Source of the DNA: Acidobacteriota bacterium
GTDB lineage: Bacteria; Acidobacteriota; Terriglobia; Acidiferrales; UBA7541
Length of the DNA: 64,000 bases
Assembly (NCBI GenBank): GCA_003225315.1
Contig: QHZD01000025.1
Span: 1 to 64,000, forward strand
Reading direction: 5' to 3'
Below, in pieces: positions 45,372 through 54,122 of this stretch (the stretch's first letter is position 1; every line of letters begins with the position of its first letter). The notes under the pieces were generated by a model. That model was not told where the DNA came from and did no database searches. It saw only the letters and a program-made list of their open reading frames with translations. The translations under genes and the position numbers were made by a program.

Positions 45372-45398
45372 CGGGAGCTTGCTCCCGCTTTTCTTTTT
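45372..45398 (+). terminator. Intrinsic terminator-like hairpin
   Basis: CGGGAGC and GCTCCCG are complementary over 7 bp around a very tight loop and are followed by CTTTTCTTTTT. This is the classic GC stem plus U-tract. Confidence 0.6.
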
Positions 45399-45449
45399 AG
45401 GGCTACCATCTCGGCTTTGCTCCTCCAAAGCAACTGGAATCGCGTCCTT

Positions 45450-45537
45450 TAGAATCAATCAATTACGAAATACAAATCTTGCAAGTCTTTTGTTTTTACA
45501 TTCATACAAATTGATGGGGGGGTGGGGGGTAGTCGAC
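45450..45537 (+). repeat. Second copy of the TTTAGAATCAA / G-run element
   Basis: TTTAGAATCAATCAATTACG starts at 45450 and a run of Gs with one T (about 45514-45527) follows. This parallels TTTAGAATCAACACTTACAA plus the G-run at 1378-1467. The match is partial by eye but includes the CCTTTAGAATCAA core, A-rich middle and G-run. Confidence 0.45.
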
Positions 45538-45549
45538 ACGGACGGTACG

Positions 45550-45597
45550 GACCGGGCACATCCCTGACATTTTAGACCGGGAGCATCCCTGACACTT
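45550..45597. mobile_element. Solo IS end (two 20-bp repeats spaced 25 bp)
   Basis: GACCGGGCACATCCCTGACA (45550-45569) and GACCGGGAGCATCCCTGACA (45575-45594) differ at two bases and start 25 bp apart, the same layout as the IS end at 91-133 but with a different sequence. No transposase is adjacent, so this is probably a scar of a departed or deleted IS481/ISNCY-like element. Confidence 0.6.
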
Positions 45598-45611
45598 GGA
45601 GAAATCACAAG

Positions 45612-46061
45612 TCAGGATTCGACGAGGCCCTTCTCCAGCATCTCCTCGTCGCTGAGCCACAAATCGGGGATGTTGGCTGACCCGAGCCGAAGGATGTCTT
45701 CCAACGCGCCGCGCACATCGCCTAGCCGAAAGTCCACGCCGATGCGTTCGAGCAATTCGATCAGCGCGTGCGCGCCTTCCGCAAGCACAGGCTTTGGCGG
45801 CGGGGTTGCCGCGCTTACCCCGGCCTGAGCCGAGGACTGCGGAGTCGACGGGACTGAGGCCGAAGGAAGCGAAGCTCGTTCTTTGCGCTCGGGATGGTCA
45901 TCAACAGCCGATGGGCCGTCGTGGCCCAGCCGGTGATACGTCACAACGTAAATGGCGTGTGGTCCCGCGCCGTGTCTCACGATATGGAGAAACCCGCGGG
46001 TCTTGGGTTTTGCCAGGGCCAGCTGTGCCGCTACTCCTGAGCCGGAGGGGAGGGCGCTCAT
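45612..46061 (-). CDS. Hypothetical protein downstream of nrdJ
   Basis: 149 residues. The N-terminal part (GFLHIVRHGAGPHAIYVVTYHRLG) looks like two beta strands; a Ser/Pro/Ala-rich linker follows; and the C-terminal 55 residues (ALIELLERIGVDFRLGDVRG) are predicted helical and acidic. I recognise no family. It starts 31 bp after the nrdJ stop in the same direction, so it may be co-transcribed with nrdJ. The IS scar is just past its 3' end. Confidence 0.5.
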   Translation of the reverse strand: MSALPSGSGVAAQLALAKPKTRGFLHIVRHGAGPHAIYVVTYHRLGHDGPSAVDDHPERKERASLPSASVPSTPQSSAQAGVSAATPPPKPVLAEGAHALIELLERIGVDFRLGDVRGALEDILRLGSANIPDLWLSDEEMLEKGLVES

Positions 46062-46092
46062 CGCTATTGTGCTCTCGTCGCTCCTTTACGCG

Positions 46093-48888
46093 TCAGCTGC
46101 AACCGCTGGTGCTGCCGCAATTCTCGCATTTGTAGCATGCGCCGTTCGGCACCATCAGCATGCCGCATTCGCTGCATGTCGGCGCGCCTTCATGCGCATT
46201 GGTCAGTTTCGGCGCAGCCGCTCCAGCAGGGAGCGAAGTAAGCGCCGCCAGGATCGCCGGGGCCGGAACGGCAGCGCCCGCATTTTCCGCGTGAGCCGCT
46301 CCGTTGAGCTTCAAATAATCGGACGAAATAAACCGCCCGCCCAGCCACCGCGCGATGTAATCTAGCACCGATGAGACAAACCGAATGTTCGGGTTCGCGG
46401 TGATGCCCGACGGCTCAAACCGCGTGTTCAGCAGCTTGTCCACAAACACTTTCAGCGGCACGCCGTACTGCAGACCCAGTGAAATGGTTAGCGCCAATCC
46501 GTCCATCACGCCGGAAAGTGTCGACCCTTCCTTGGACATCTTGATGAAAATTTCGCCGGGACGATTGTCCTCGTACATGCCTACGGTGATGTAGCCTTCG
46601 TGCCCGCCCACGCTGAATTTGTGCGTCACCGATGCGCGCTCCACCGGCATTTTCTCGCGCACCGCTCGCGCGAAGAGCTCGCGTTGCGTTGGCTCAAGAT
46701 TTGCCGTCGTCGCCGCAGTCTCGGCTTTCTTTTCTTCTTTCTTTCCGCCGGCATTCAGTGGCTGCGAACGCTTGGAATTGTCGCGGTAGATGGCCACGGC
46801 CTTCAGCCCCAGGTTCCACGATTCAATATACGCGTTCATGATGTCTTCGACGGTCGATTCCTCCGGCATGTTGATGGTTTTCGAAATCGCGCCCGACAGG
46901 AACGGCTGCGCCGCCGCCATCATCTTCACGTGCCCGGTCCAGCTGATCGAACGGCCGCCGCCCTGTGGCGCCAGCGAACAATCGAACACCGGCAAGTCTT
47001 CTTCTTTCAGGTGCGGCGCGCCTTCGATCTTTCCGTTCTTGTCGATGTAGGAAACGATTTCGCTGGTTTGTTCCGGCGTGTAGCCCAGTTTCATCAGCGC
47101 CTGCGGCACGGTGTTGTTCACGATCTTGATCAACCCGCCGCCTACCAGTTTCTTGTACTTCACCAGCGCCAGGTCCGGTTCGATTCCCGTGGTGTCGCAA
47201 TCCATCATGAAGCCGATCGTGCCCGTGGGCGCCAGCACGGTCACCTGCGAATTCTTGTAGCCGTACTTCTCGCCGTGCGACAGCGCCGTGTCCCACGATT
47301 CCTGCGCGCCCAGGAACAATTCCGTCTGCACGTGTTCCGGCTGGATCCCGCGCATCGCGTCGCGATGCATGCGAATCACGTCCAGCATCGGTTCGCGGTT
47401 CACTTCGTAGCCCGGGAACGGGCCCATGCGCTCCGCAATTTTTGAGGATTGCGCGTACGCCTCGCCGCACATCAGCGCGGTGACCGCGCCGGCCACGTCG
47501 CGCCCCTCCGGTGAGTCGTACGGCAGCGCCATGGACATCAGCAGCGCGCCGAGATTGGCGTAGCCCAGCCCGAGCGGCCGGAAGTTATGTGAATTCTCTT
47601 TAATCTTGTCTGTCGGGTAGCTCGCGTTGTCCACCAGGATTTCCTGCGCCGTGATGGTCACGTCCACTGCGTGCTTGAACGCCGCAACGTCGAACTGCCC
47701 GCTGCCGTTCGCGAACTTCATCAGGTTCAGCGAAGCCAGGTTGCACGCCGTGTCATCCAGGAACATGTATTCCGAGCACGGGTTGCTGGCGTTGATTCGT
47801 GCCGTGTTTTTCGAAGTGTGCCAGCGGTTCACCGTCGTGTCGTACTGCATCCCGGGATCGCCGCAATGCCAGGTCGAATCCGCAATCTTCATCATCAGGT
47901 CGCGCGCCCGCAGCTTATCCGCCGGCTGCCCGTCCGTGACGTTCTTCGTCCACCAATCTTTATCTTCGACCACCGCGCGCATGAAATCGTCCGTCACGCG
48001 CACCGAGTGGTTCGCATTCTGGAAGAAAATCGAAGCATACGCGTCACCGTCGATCGAGCTATCGTAGCCCTGTTCGATCAGCACGTGCGCCTTGCGCTCT
48101 TCCTTCATCTTGCATTCGATGAATTCCACGATATCCGGATGATCGATGTTCAGAATCACCATCTTCGCCGCGCGCCGCGTTTTTCCGCCGCTCTTGATCA
48201 CGCCCGCGAACGCATCGAAGCCCTTCATGAAACTTACCGGCCCGGACGCAATTCCGCCGCCGCTCAGCGTTTCACGGCTGCCGCGCAGCGTCGAAAAGTT
48301 CGTCCCCGTGCCGGAGCCCCACTTGAAGAGCATTCCTTCGGTCCGCGTCAGGCCCATGATCGATTCCATGCTGTCGCTGACCGAGTTGATGAAGCACGCC
48401 GAGCACTGCGGCTTCGACTGCACGCCCACGTTGAACCACACCGGGGAGTTGAACGCCATCTTCTGCTCGACGAGGAGGTGCGTCAGCTCATCGCGAAAAG
48501 CATCCCGCGACGCCGCATCGGCAAAATACCCGCCCTCTTGGCCCCATCGCACGATGGTGTTCACCACGCGCCCGATCAGTTGCCGCACCGATCCTTCGCG
48601 CTGGGGAGTCCCGGGTTTGCCATGGAAATATTTGCTGGTGACGATGTTGGTAGCCGTCTGCGACCAGCTCTTCGGCACTTCCACGTCTTCCTGGCGGAAG
48701 ATCGTCACGCCTTTTTCGTTCCCGATCAGCGCGGTACGCTTTTCCCATTCGACGGCGTCGAAGGGAGACTTCTTCCCATCCGTAAAGAACCGTTCAAAGG
48801 CCAGACCTTTCCCAGTGCTGGCTGCCGTCTTCTCGGCCGTATCCGTCGCCAGGGATTTTCCGTTCAATGCATGTTTCACTGTGGCCAT
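46093..48888 (-). CDS. nrdJ: Vitamin B12-dependent ribonucleoside-diphosphate reductase
   Basis: A 931-residue class II reductase that makes deoxyribonucleotides with adenosylcobalamin. Visible: CSACFINSVSDSMESI with the first redox Cys region (about 157-172), WGSGTGTNFSTLRGSRETLS, NPCSEYMFLDDTACNLASLN (about 371-390) containing the active-site loop, VLAPTGTIGFMMDCDTTGIE, and a C-terminal zinc-ribbon-like Cys tail (CSECGMLMVPNGACYKCENC) thought to carry the reducing thiols. A good site (GGAGGGA) precedes ATG 48888. A strong promoter and a structured leader upstream (49050-49330) suggest control by B12. Confidence 0.95.
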   Translation of the reverse strand: MATVKHALNGKSLATDTAEKTAASTGKGLAFERFFTDGKKSPFDAVEWEKRTALIGNEKGVTIFRQEDVEVPKSWSQTATNIVTSKYFHGKPGTPQREGSVRQLIGRVVNTIVRWGQEGGYFADAASRDAFRDELTHLLVEQKMAFNSPVWFNVGVQSKPQCSACFINSVSDSMESIMGLTRTEGMLFKWGSGTGTNFSTLRGSRETLSGGGIASGPVSFMKGFDAFAGVIKSGGKTRRAAKMVILNIDHPDIVEFIECKMKEERKAHVLIEQGYDSSIDGDAYASIFFQNANHSVRVTDDFMRAVVEDKDWWTKNVTDGQPADKLRARDLMMKIADSTWHCGDPGMQYDTTVNRWHTSKNTARINASNPCSEYMFLDDTACNLASLNLMKFANGSGQFDVAAFKHAVDVTITAQEILVDNASYPTDKIKENSHNFRPLGLGYANLGALLMSMALPYDSPEGRDVAGAVTALMCGEAYAQSSKIAERMGPFPGYEVNREPMLDVIRMHRDAMRGIQPEHVQTELFLGAQESWDTALSHGEKYGYKNSQVTVLAPTGTIGFMMDCDTTGIEPDLALVKYKKLVGGGLIKIVNNTVPQALMKLGYTPEQTSEIVSYIDKNGKIEGAPHLKEEDLPVFDCSLAPQGGGRSISWTGHVKMMAAAQPFLSGAISKTINMPEESTVEDIMNAYIESWNLGLKAVAIYRDNSKRSQPLNAGGKKEEKKAETAATTANLEPTQRELFARAVREKMPVERASVTHKFSVGGHEGYITVGMYEDNRPGEIFIKMSKEGSTLSGVMDGLALTISLGLQYGVPLKVFVDKLLNTRFEPSGITANPNIRFVSSVLDYIARWLGGRFISSDYLKLNGAAHAENAGAAVPAPAILAALTSLPAGAAAPKLTNAHEGAPTCSECGMLMVPNGACYKCENCGSTSGCS

Positions 48889-49049
48889 CCGTCCCTCCGC
48901 GCTCCAGGGTCCCCGCTCGCGGAGGGAACCCTATTATTTTACTCCCTCTGCGTCCCGCAGAGGCGCCGCGCTTCGCTTCAGGGTCTGGGCTGAAGTTAGC
49001 GCATCCCCCGCTTCGATTGGCGATTCGATTGGTTCGTGAAAGCGGGCAG

Positions 49050-49200
49050 CGAAAAAAAAGCCGACCATACTCCGGTCGTACTCAAGTTCTAGCGCGAAAC
49101 GCCAATGCCCTGCCAGTGGCTGGTGGTTCGCACTCAGCCTAACAGCAGGGTGCCCCGCCTGAAATACGGGCGCGGAGCAGGTATTGCCGCTCGATTTTTT
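49050..49200 (-). promoter_or_regulatory. Candidate cobalamin riboswitch with terminator, nrdJ leader
   Basis: Read on the minus strand, the leader has GTGCGAACCACCAGCCACTG (ends at 49114), matching the GGTGnnAAnnCC...GCCACTG core of cobalamin riboswitches, and 32 nt later the segment ACGACCGGAGTATGGTCGGC (49079-49060), which resembles the B12 box (CxGGAGxxC). That segment also folds into a CGACC/GGTCG hairpin followed by eight Us (49059-49052), a terminator-like platform. Gene context (a B12-dependent enzyme) fits. The GGGAA element upstream is degenerate, so the class is uncertain. Confidence 0.5.
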
Positions 49201-49301
49201 CGCTTAAAACCCGGGCTGCCTCGTGGCCCAGCCCACACGGACCTTTTTCGTCCCCGATCCGGTCCGTCTGGCGCTTCCACGTCCCCCGAATCTGGATTCG
49301 C

Positions 49302-49330
49302 AGTATCAACGGAAGAAAATATTCTGTCAA
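49302..49330 (-). promoter_or_regulatory. nrdJ promoter
   Basis: On the minus strand TTGACA (49330-49325), 17-bp spacer, GATACT (49307-49302). Near-consensus sigma70. The predicted start near 49295 gives a leader of about 400 nt before nrdJ, long enough for the riboswitch-like segment. Confidence 0.6.
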
Positions 49331-49487
49331 GAGAAAAACGCAAAATGTGGTTGACGTTTTCGTACTGCGTCTATTTGTAGTGGTCTGATTTCCACTCAGT
49401 TTCCACCGATTTTCCACTTCACCGCTTCCTCTTCGATACTTTTCGCCGCCTTGCCTTTCGCGCCACATTCTCTGCATCCTATTGAAT

Positions 49488-50111
49488 ATGCAGCGCACTC
49501 TGCCAACGTTTGCCCTCTTTCTCTTCCTTCCGCTTCGTATTTTCGCGCAAACCGCTGCGCCCGCTTCCGCTCCTTCGCTCACGCCACGTGCCTTCGGGCA
49601 AAAACTGCAGATCGCCGGTGTACACAACGCCGGTAAAATCACGGACTTTCTCTACCGTGGCGCACAGCCCAAAGAAGCGGGCCTCTCTGAACTGAAACTG
49701 CTGGGCGTCACCACGATTGTCGATCTTCGCGGTGAAGACCAAGAAAAAGTCACCTGGGAACGCAATCGCGCCGAGTCACTTGGAATGCGCTTTGTACACA
49801 TCCCCGTCAGCGGCTGGTCTCCTCCAACCGACGAACAGGTGGTTCAGTTTTTGTCGCTGTTTCGCGGCGAACCGGGGCAGAGAATTTTCGTTCACTGCCG
49901 CTTTGGTAACGATCGCACTGGCGTTCTCGTCGCTACCTATCGCATGGCTTTCGAAAAGTGGTCCGCGGAACAAGCCATGAAAGAAATGTATTTCTTCGGC
50001 TTCAACGGATTCTGGCATCCGGCGATGAAATCTTTTGTTCGCGATTTCCCCGCGCGATTGAATTCTTCACCAGCCCTCGCGTCGCTACGCTGCCAGTCTC
50101 CTCAACGATGA
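49488..50111 (+). CDS. Secreted dual-specificity/tyrosine phosphatase-like protein
   Basis: 207 residues from ATG 49488 (TTG 49482 is in frame). Signal peptide LPTFALFLFLPLRIFAQ, then a PTP/DSP fold with FLYRGAQPKEAGLSELKLLG, TTIVDLRGEDQEKV, and the catalytic P-loop VHCRFGNDRTGVLVATYRMA (C-x5-R, about 136-155). The general-acid loop may lie in PVSGWSPPTDEQ. It could act on phosphoproteins or phosphoinositides outside the cytoplasm. The Ser/Thr kinases next to it make a loose phospho-signalling neighbourhood. Confidence 0.85.
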   Translation: MQRTLPTFALFLFLPLRIFAQTAAPASAPSLTPRAFGQKLQIAGVHNAGKITDFLYRGAQPKEAGLSELKLLGVTTIVDLRGEDQEKVTWERNRAESLGMRFVHIPVSGWSPPTDEQVVQFLSLFRGEPGQRIFVHCRFGNDRTGVLVATYRMAFEKWSAEQAMKEMYFFGFNGFWHPAMKSFVRDFPARLNSSPALASLRCQSPQR

Positions 50112-50302
50112 TTTGGCTGGCCGGAAACCGTACTCAAATGCGTTTCTGCTTGATTAGCCACTGAAAACAAAAGGTTTAGAGCCATTTTTCTCCTAGTACG
50201 TTCGTACCCTGCGAAACAGGACGCTTGCTTCATTTGAGGGAACACCGGCTTCCCTCACCATTCCGTGTATTCCAGATTTAGCGGTCTGACGGAGTGGTCC
50301 CC

Positions 50303-51187
50303 ATGCAAATCGGACGCTACGAAATTCTAGAAATCATCGGCACCGGCGCTCATGGCCGTGTGGCACGCGCCCACGATCCCATGATCGGGCGCCTGGTGGC
50401 CATCAAGCTGTTCCCCAAGGAATTGGCCAGTGGCGAAGCGCGCCAGCGCTTTATTCAGGAAGCGCGCGTCGTTGGCCAGCTCTCGCATCCTTCCATCATC
50501 ACACTCCACGACATGGGCATTGACGAAGCCACACAGACGCCCTATCTCGTCATGGAATATTTGGAAGGCCAGCCCCTCGATCGCATTCTGGATAAAGGCA
50601 GCGTTCCCTATCCAAGAGCTTGCGCCTGGGCAGCGGACGCGGCTTGCGCGCTCGGCGTGGCGCACCGCAAAGGCGTGATTCATGGCGACGTCAAGCCCGG
50701 GAACATACTCATCACCGATGAAGGCCGCGTGAAATTGATGGACTTTGGAATGGCGCGGCTCGCCAGCCACGATTCCAAGGCGACGCCGCTTGTGGGCACG
50801 CCTGCTTACTGGTGCCCGGAGCAAATCCTGGGCAAACCCCAGGATGCGCGTTCCGATCTTTTTTCTCTTGGCGTCGTTCTCTACGAAATGGTGACGGGCA
50901 AGCGTCCTTTCGACGCGGACTCCCTTCAGGCCATTTGCAGCCGCGTTCTCTCTTCCACGCCGCTGCCGCCGTCGCATGCGAATCCATCCGTGCCGTCGAA
51001 CTTTGACGGCATCATAGCGCGTTGCCTGGCGAAAGATCCCGCAGCCCGGTACGCACCGGCCGAAGCTCTCGCGGAAGAACTGTATCCGTTGGCGCGCCGC
51101 AAAGAGACTCCGGTTCCGGTGACGCAATCCAATGGAAATGGACACGGCTTGCGTGACCGCGCAGCGCGGCTGCTGCGCTCTGCCTGA
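50303..51187 (+). CDS. Serine/threonine protein kinase (soluble, non-RD)
   Basis: 294 residues from ATG 50303 (GTG 50294 is the alternative). A complete Hanks-type kinase: glycine loop IIGTGAHGRVARA, Lys in AIKLFPKE, catalytic loop HGDVKPGNIL (Asp present, Arg of HRD replaced by Gly), DFGMAR, and a P+1/APE region PAYWCPEQI. There is no transmembrane segment, so it is cytoplasmic. It overlaps the next kinase gene by one base (TGATG), and the two are paralogous along their whole kinase domain. Confidence 0.93.
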   Translation: MQIGRYEILEIIGTGAHGRVARAHDPMIGRLVAIKLFPKELASGEARQRFIQEARVVGQLSHPSIITLHDMGIDEATQTPYLVMEYLEGQPLDRILDKGSVPYPRACAWAADAACALGVAHRKGVIHGDVKPGNILITDEGRVKLMDFGMARLASHDSKATPLVGTPAYWCPEQILGKPQDARSDLFSLGVVLYEMVTGKRPFDADSLQAICSRVLSSTPLPPSHANPSVPSNFDGIIARCLAKDPAARYAPAEALAEELYPLARRKETPVPVTQSNGNGHGLRDRAARLLRSA

Positions 51188-52794
51188 TGATTACCTTGCA
51201 AAAAGGCCGGTACGAAAGCATCGAGCCTCTCGGCTCCGGCGCTACCAGCCGCGTTGAAATGGCGCGCGACAACGTCATCGGCCGAGTCGTGGCCCTCAAG
51301 ACTTTTGTCAATGGCTTCGGCGAAGGCCAGGAGCAGCAATTCCTGCGCGAGGCGCAAATCATCGGCCAGCTCTCCAATCCTTCCATCGTGCAGCTTTACG
51401 ACGTGGGCATCGACGAGCAGGGCACGCCGTTCCTGGTGATGGAATACGTCGCCGGCAAGACGCTGGAGCACCATCTCGATCCGTCCACGCTGACGCCGCA
51501 GCGGGCCTGCGCCTGGGCGGCCGATCTGGCCAATGCGCTGGCACTGGCTCACCGCGCCGGAATTCTCCACGGTGACGTCAAGCCCGGGAACATTCTTGTG
51601 ACGCCGGAGAACAAAGTAAAACTCGGCGACTTTGGCATCGCGCGTTACGCCTCGCAGATTTCCGGCTCGGGCAGGCTGCTGGGCACGCCAGCGTACCTGG
51701 CGCCGGAACAAATCCAGGGCCAGCCGCAGGACGCCCGCTCGGATCAATTCGCGCTCGGAATTGTTCTGTATCAAATGCTGACCGGGGCGCGCCCCTTTGA
51801 TGGAAGTTCCATCGCGGCCGTTTGCGCGCAAATTCTGCAGGCCGCCCCAGAGCCGCCGTCACGGCGCAATCCGGCGGTTCCGGCAGCGCTCGATCGCATC
51901 GTGGCCCGTTGCCTCTCGAAGAATCCCGGGGACCGCTTTGCTTCCTGCGAAGAGCTGGCGTCTGCCCTGTACCCGCTCGCGCGGGCCAGCTCGCAAGCGG
52001 CTGCTGCCAAAATCAAAAAGAGATCCTGGTGGTCGAGGCCGACGCACCCGCAGGATATCTTGATCGCCGCGGCCGCGTGTCTCTTGCTGGCGCTCAGCGT
52101 TCCGGCGATGCGCTCCGTCCGCGCCCGGCTTGCTGTGCCTCCACCTCCCGCGGGTGTTCGTTTTTCGCTGGCGCTGCCGCCGGAAGCGTTGATGCACACA
52201 TCGCAAGACGTGGCGCCCGTTCTCACAGCTGACGCGTCATCGCCGGAAAACGAACAAAAGAATTCTCCAGCGCGGCAGGATCGTTCCGCAAAGAATCTCC
52301 GCTCACATGAAAAGCATTCTTTGCAAAAGCCTTCGTCGAAGACTTTCCTTGCCGCTCTTCCCTCTTCGCCTCCCGTCAACCAGCCCGCAGCTGTTCCCGA
52401 TTCCAGCCTGCAAATTGAAATCACTTCAGCGGTCCGTGAAGGCACGGTGATTGTTTTCGCGGATCGCGAATTGCTCTTCTCGGTAAATTTAGCGGAAGAG
52501 AAGAAAGGCCAGCCGGTGCATTTCGAACACGCGCTCGCCGCGGGATCGCATCAATTCCGCGTGGCGCTGTACAAAGCGGACCGGAGCTTGCAGTTGGAAA
52601 AAGAGGGCTTCGCGGAAACGCGCGGTGACGGCGAAAACACGATGGCTGTGCACATTACGCGCCGCGCCAAACTGCTCATTCGGCACGAGCTGGCGCTCGA
52701 CGTCACCTGGCCCGGCGGGACCGCGCCAACCGCAACCGGGCGCTCGGGTGAACACCCCTCCGGCACTGTAAAGTCCGCCGCGTTGCTCAAGTAG
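51187..52794 (+). CDS. Transmembrane serine/threonine protein kinase (non-RD)
   Basis: 535 residues. Kinase domain about 5-265: LGSGATSRVEMA, VALKTFVNGF, HGDVKPGNILV, DFGIARYA and PAYLAPEQIQG. A membrane helix follows (DILIAAAACLLLALSVPAM, about 295-313), then a Ser/Pro-rich linker and a C-terminal beta domain (about 400-515, EGTVIVFADRELLFSVNLAE) that resembles PEGA-type surface domains. It may sense or bind an envelope ligand. As in its neighbour, HRD is HGD. It starts on the last base of the upstream kinase stop. Confidence 0.93.
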   Translation: MITLQKGRYESIEPLGSGATSRVEMARDNVIGRVVALKTFVNGFGEGQEQQFLREAQIIGQLSNPSIVQLYDVGIDEQGTPFLVMEYVAGKTLEHHLDPSTLTPQRACAWAADLANALALAHRAGILHGDVKPGNILVTPENKVKLGDFGIARYASQISGSGRLLGTPAYLAPEQIQGQPQDARSDQFALGIVLYQMLTGARPFDGSSIAAVCAQILQAAPEPPSRRNPAVPAALDRIVARCLSKNPGDRFASCEELASALYPLARASSQAAAAKIKKRSWWSRPTHPQDILIAAAACLLLALSVPAMRSVRARLAVPPPPAGVRFSLALPPEALMHTSQDVAPVLTADASSPENEQKNSPARQDRSAKNLRSHEKHSLQKPSSKTFLAALPSSPPVNQPAAVPDSSLQIEITSAVREGTVIVFADRELLFSVNLAEEKKGQPVHFEHALAAGSHQFRVALYKADRSLQLEKEGFAETRGDGENTMAVHITRRAKLLIRHELALDVTWPGGTAPTATGRSGEHPSGTVKSAALLK

Positions 52795-52840
52795 GCGTCC
52801 GCTAAGCTTTGTTGAAAGTTAAGAAAAGAAGAGCGTCGCG

Positions 52841-54082
52841 CTATTCGTAGCGCAGAGCCTCGACGGGATCGAGTTTCGCCGCCTTCATTGCCGGCCACAC
52901 GCCAAACACCAGCCCCACGCAGACGCTGACGACAATTCCCGTGGCCGCCGCCCACACCGGCACGCTTCCCGGCCACTTCAAACTAACTCTCACCAGCAGC
53001 ACAAGCCCATTCACTAGGACGAGCGCGAGCACACCACCGACTCCGGTGAGCGCCATGGCTTCCAGAAGGAATTGCCAGGTAATGTCGCCGCTCTTCGCGC
53101 CGATGGCCTTGCGAATGCCGATCTCACGCGTGCGCTCGGTGACGCTGACCAGCATGATGTTCATCACGCCGACGCCGCCGATGAGCAAACCGATTCCGCT
53201 TATGACGATCGTAGCGAGCGCGACCATCCCCAGGATGCTGTGAAATTGTTCCACAATCTGCTGGGAAGTCTGAATCGAAAAGGAATTCTTGCCGTCGTAG
53301 GGAACGTTGCGGCGCCGGCGAAGTACTTCGGTAGCCTGGTCCACGGCCTGATCCAGCATGTTCGGGTAAGCCTGCATGCGGATGCTGTTTTCGTAAGCGC
53401 CCGGATAGATTTTCCGGAAAGTGTTGTAGGGAATCAGAACGCGGCGGTCTTCATCGTCCTGGCCAAACATGCCTTTGGGCTTTTCCACGACGCCGATGAC
53501 CCGAAACGCCGAACCGTCAATCATCACGTCCTTGCCAACGGGTGAAACATTGGGAAAGAGCACGGGCGCGGCATTTTCGCCGAGCATTACCACTTTTTCG
53601 CGGTGCAGATCGTCGCCTTCGCTGATGAATCGGCCGTCGAGCGTCGCGGCGTTGGCATATACGGTGCCAAAATTCGGCTGCACACCGCGGAAATCAATGG
53701 CGGTAACTTCGCCATCCTTGGTGCGCACCGAATGCGGCTGCTCCCACCAGATCACAAAAACAGTGAGGTCCTTTACCGCGGGACATAATTCCCTGATGGC
53801 CTGGCCGTCTTCGAGGGTCAGCGGCTTGCGCTCGCGCTCCTCCTTGGGGCGCCGGCCGCCGCCGTGCGGACCCTGGTCAAAGCGCGAGATGAATGCTGTA
53901 TCGGCGCCGTACTGCTTGATGCTTTCCTGAACTTGCTGATCGAACCCGGTAATGAGCGCGGCCACCAGCATGATGACGCTGACGCCGAGGACAACACCGA
54001 AAACCGTAAGGAAGCTGCGCAGCTTGTGCGCGCGGAGCGTGTCCATCGCCTGCTTAAGATTTTCGCCGTGCTGTTGCGCCAT
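52841..54082 (-). CDS. MacB-like ABC transporter permease
   Basis: 413 residues with the MacB build: TM1 (LRSFLTVFGVVLGVSVIMLVAA), a periplasmic MacB core domain (about 45-255), and a three-TM FtsX domain (about 285-400; GGVGVMNIMLVSVTERTREIGIRKAIGA). These use ATP to drive mechanical change across the periplasm. The gene is 40 bp downstream of a sister permease; no ATPase lies within the unit, so it must share one encoded elsewhere. Confidence 0.92.
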   Translation of the reverse strand: MAQQHGENLKQAMDTLRAHKLRSFLTVFGVVLGVSVIMLVAALITGFDQQVQESIKQYGADTAFISRFDQGPHGGGRRPKEERERKPLTLEDGQAIRELCPAVKDLTVFVIWWEQPHSVRTKDGEVTAIDFRGVQPNFGTVYANAATLDGRFISEGDDLHREKVVMLGENAAPVLFPNVSPVGKDVMIDGSAFRVIGVVEKPKGMFGQDDEDRRVLIPYNTFRKIYPGAYENSIRMQAYPNMLDQAVDQATEVLRRRRNVPYDGKNSFSIQTSQQIVEQFHSILGMVALATIVISGIGLLIGGVGVMNIMLVSVTERTREIGIRKAIGAKSGDITWQFLLEAMALTGVGGVLALVLVNGLVLLVRVSLKWPGSVPVWAAATGIVVSVCVGLVFGVWPAMKAAKLDPVEALRYE

Positions 54083-54122
54083 GGTCGTTTTGTGGCGGCC
54101 CGCTTGAACGAGCCGCGATTCC

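Larger units (their letters stand above)
45116..45611. other. 496-bp gene-free stretch with stacked repeats and an IS scar
   Basis: Contains in order the palindromic element copy B (45237-45304), a promoter-like site (45314-45341), a terminator-like hairpin (45372-45398), a TTTAGAATCAA motif and a G-rich run (45450-45537), and a pair of 25-bp-spaced IS-end repeats (45550-45594). No gene seen. The stacking suggests repeated insertion at one safe site. Confidence 0.65.
48889..49487. other. 599-bp intergenic region: nrdJ leader and phosphatase upstream region
   Basis: On the minus strand it holds a sigma70-like promoter (49330-49302), a structured segment (about 49200-49050) and a plain 160-nt spacer before nrdJ. 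The part 49331-49487 precedes the phosphatase gene on the plus strand; no clear promoter was picked out there. Confidence 0.6.
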
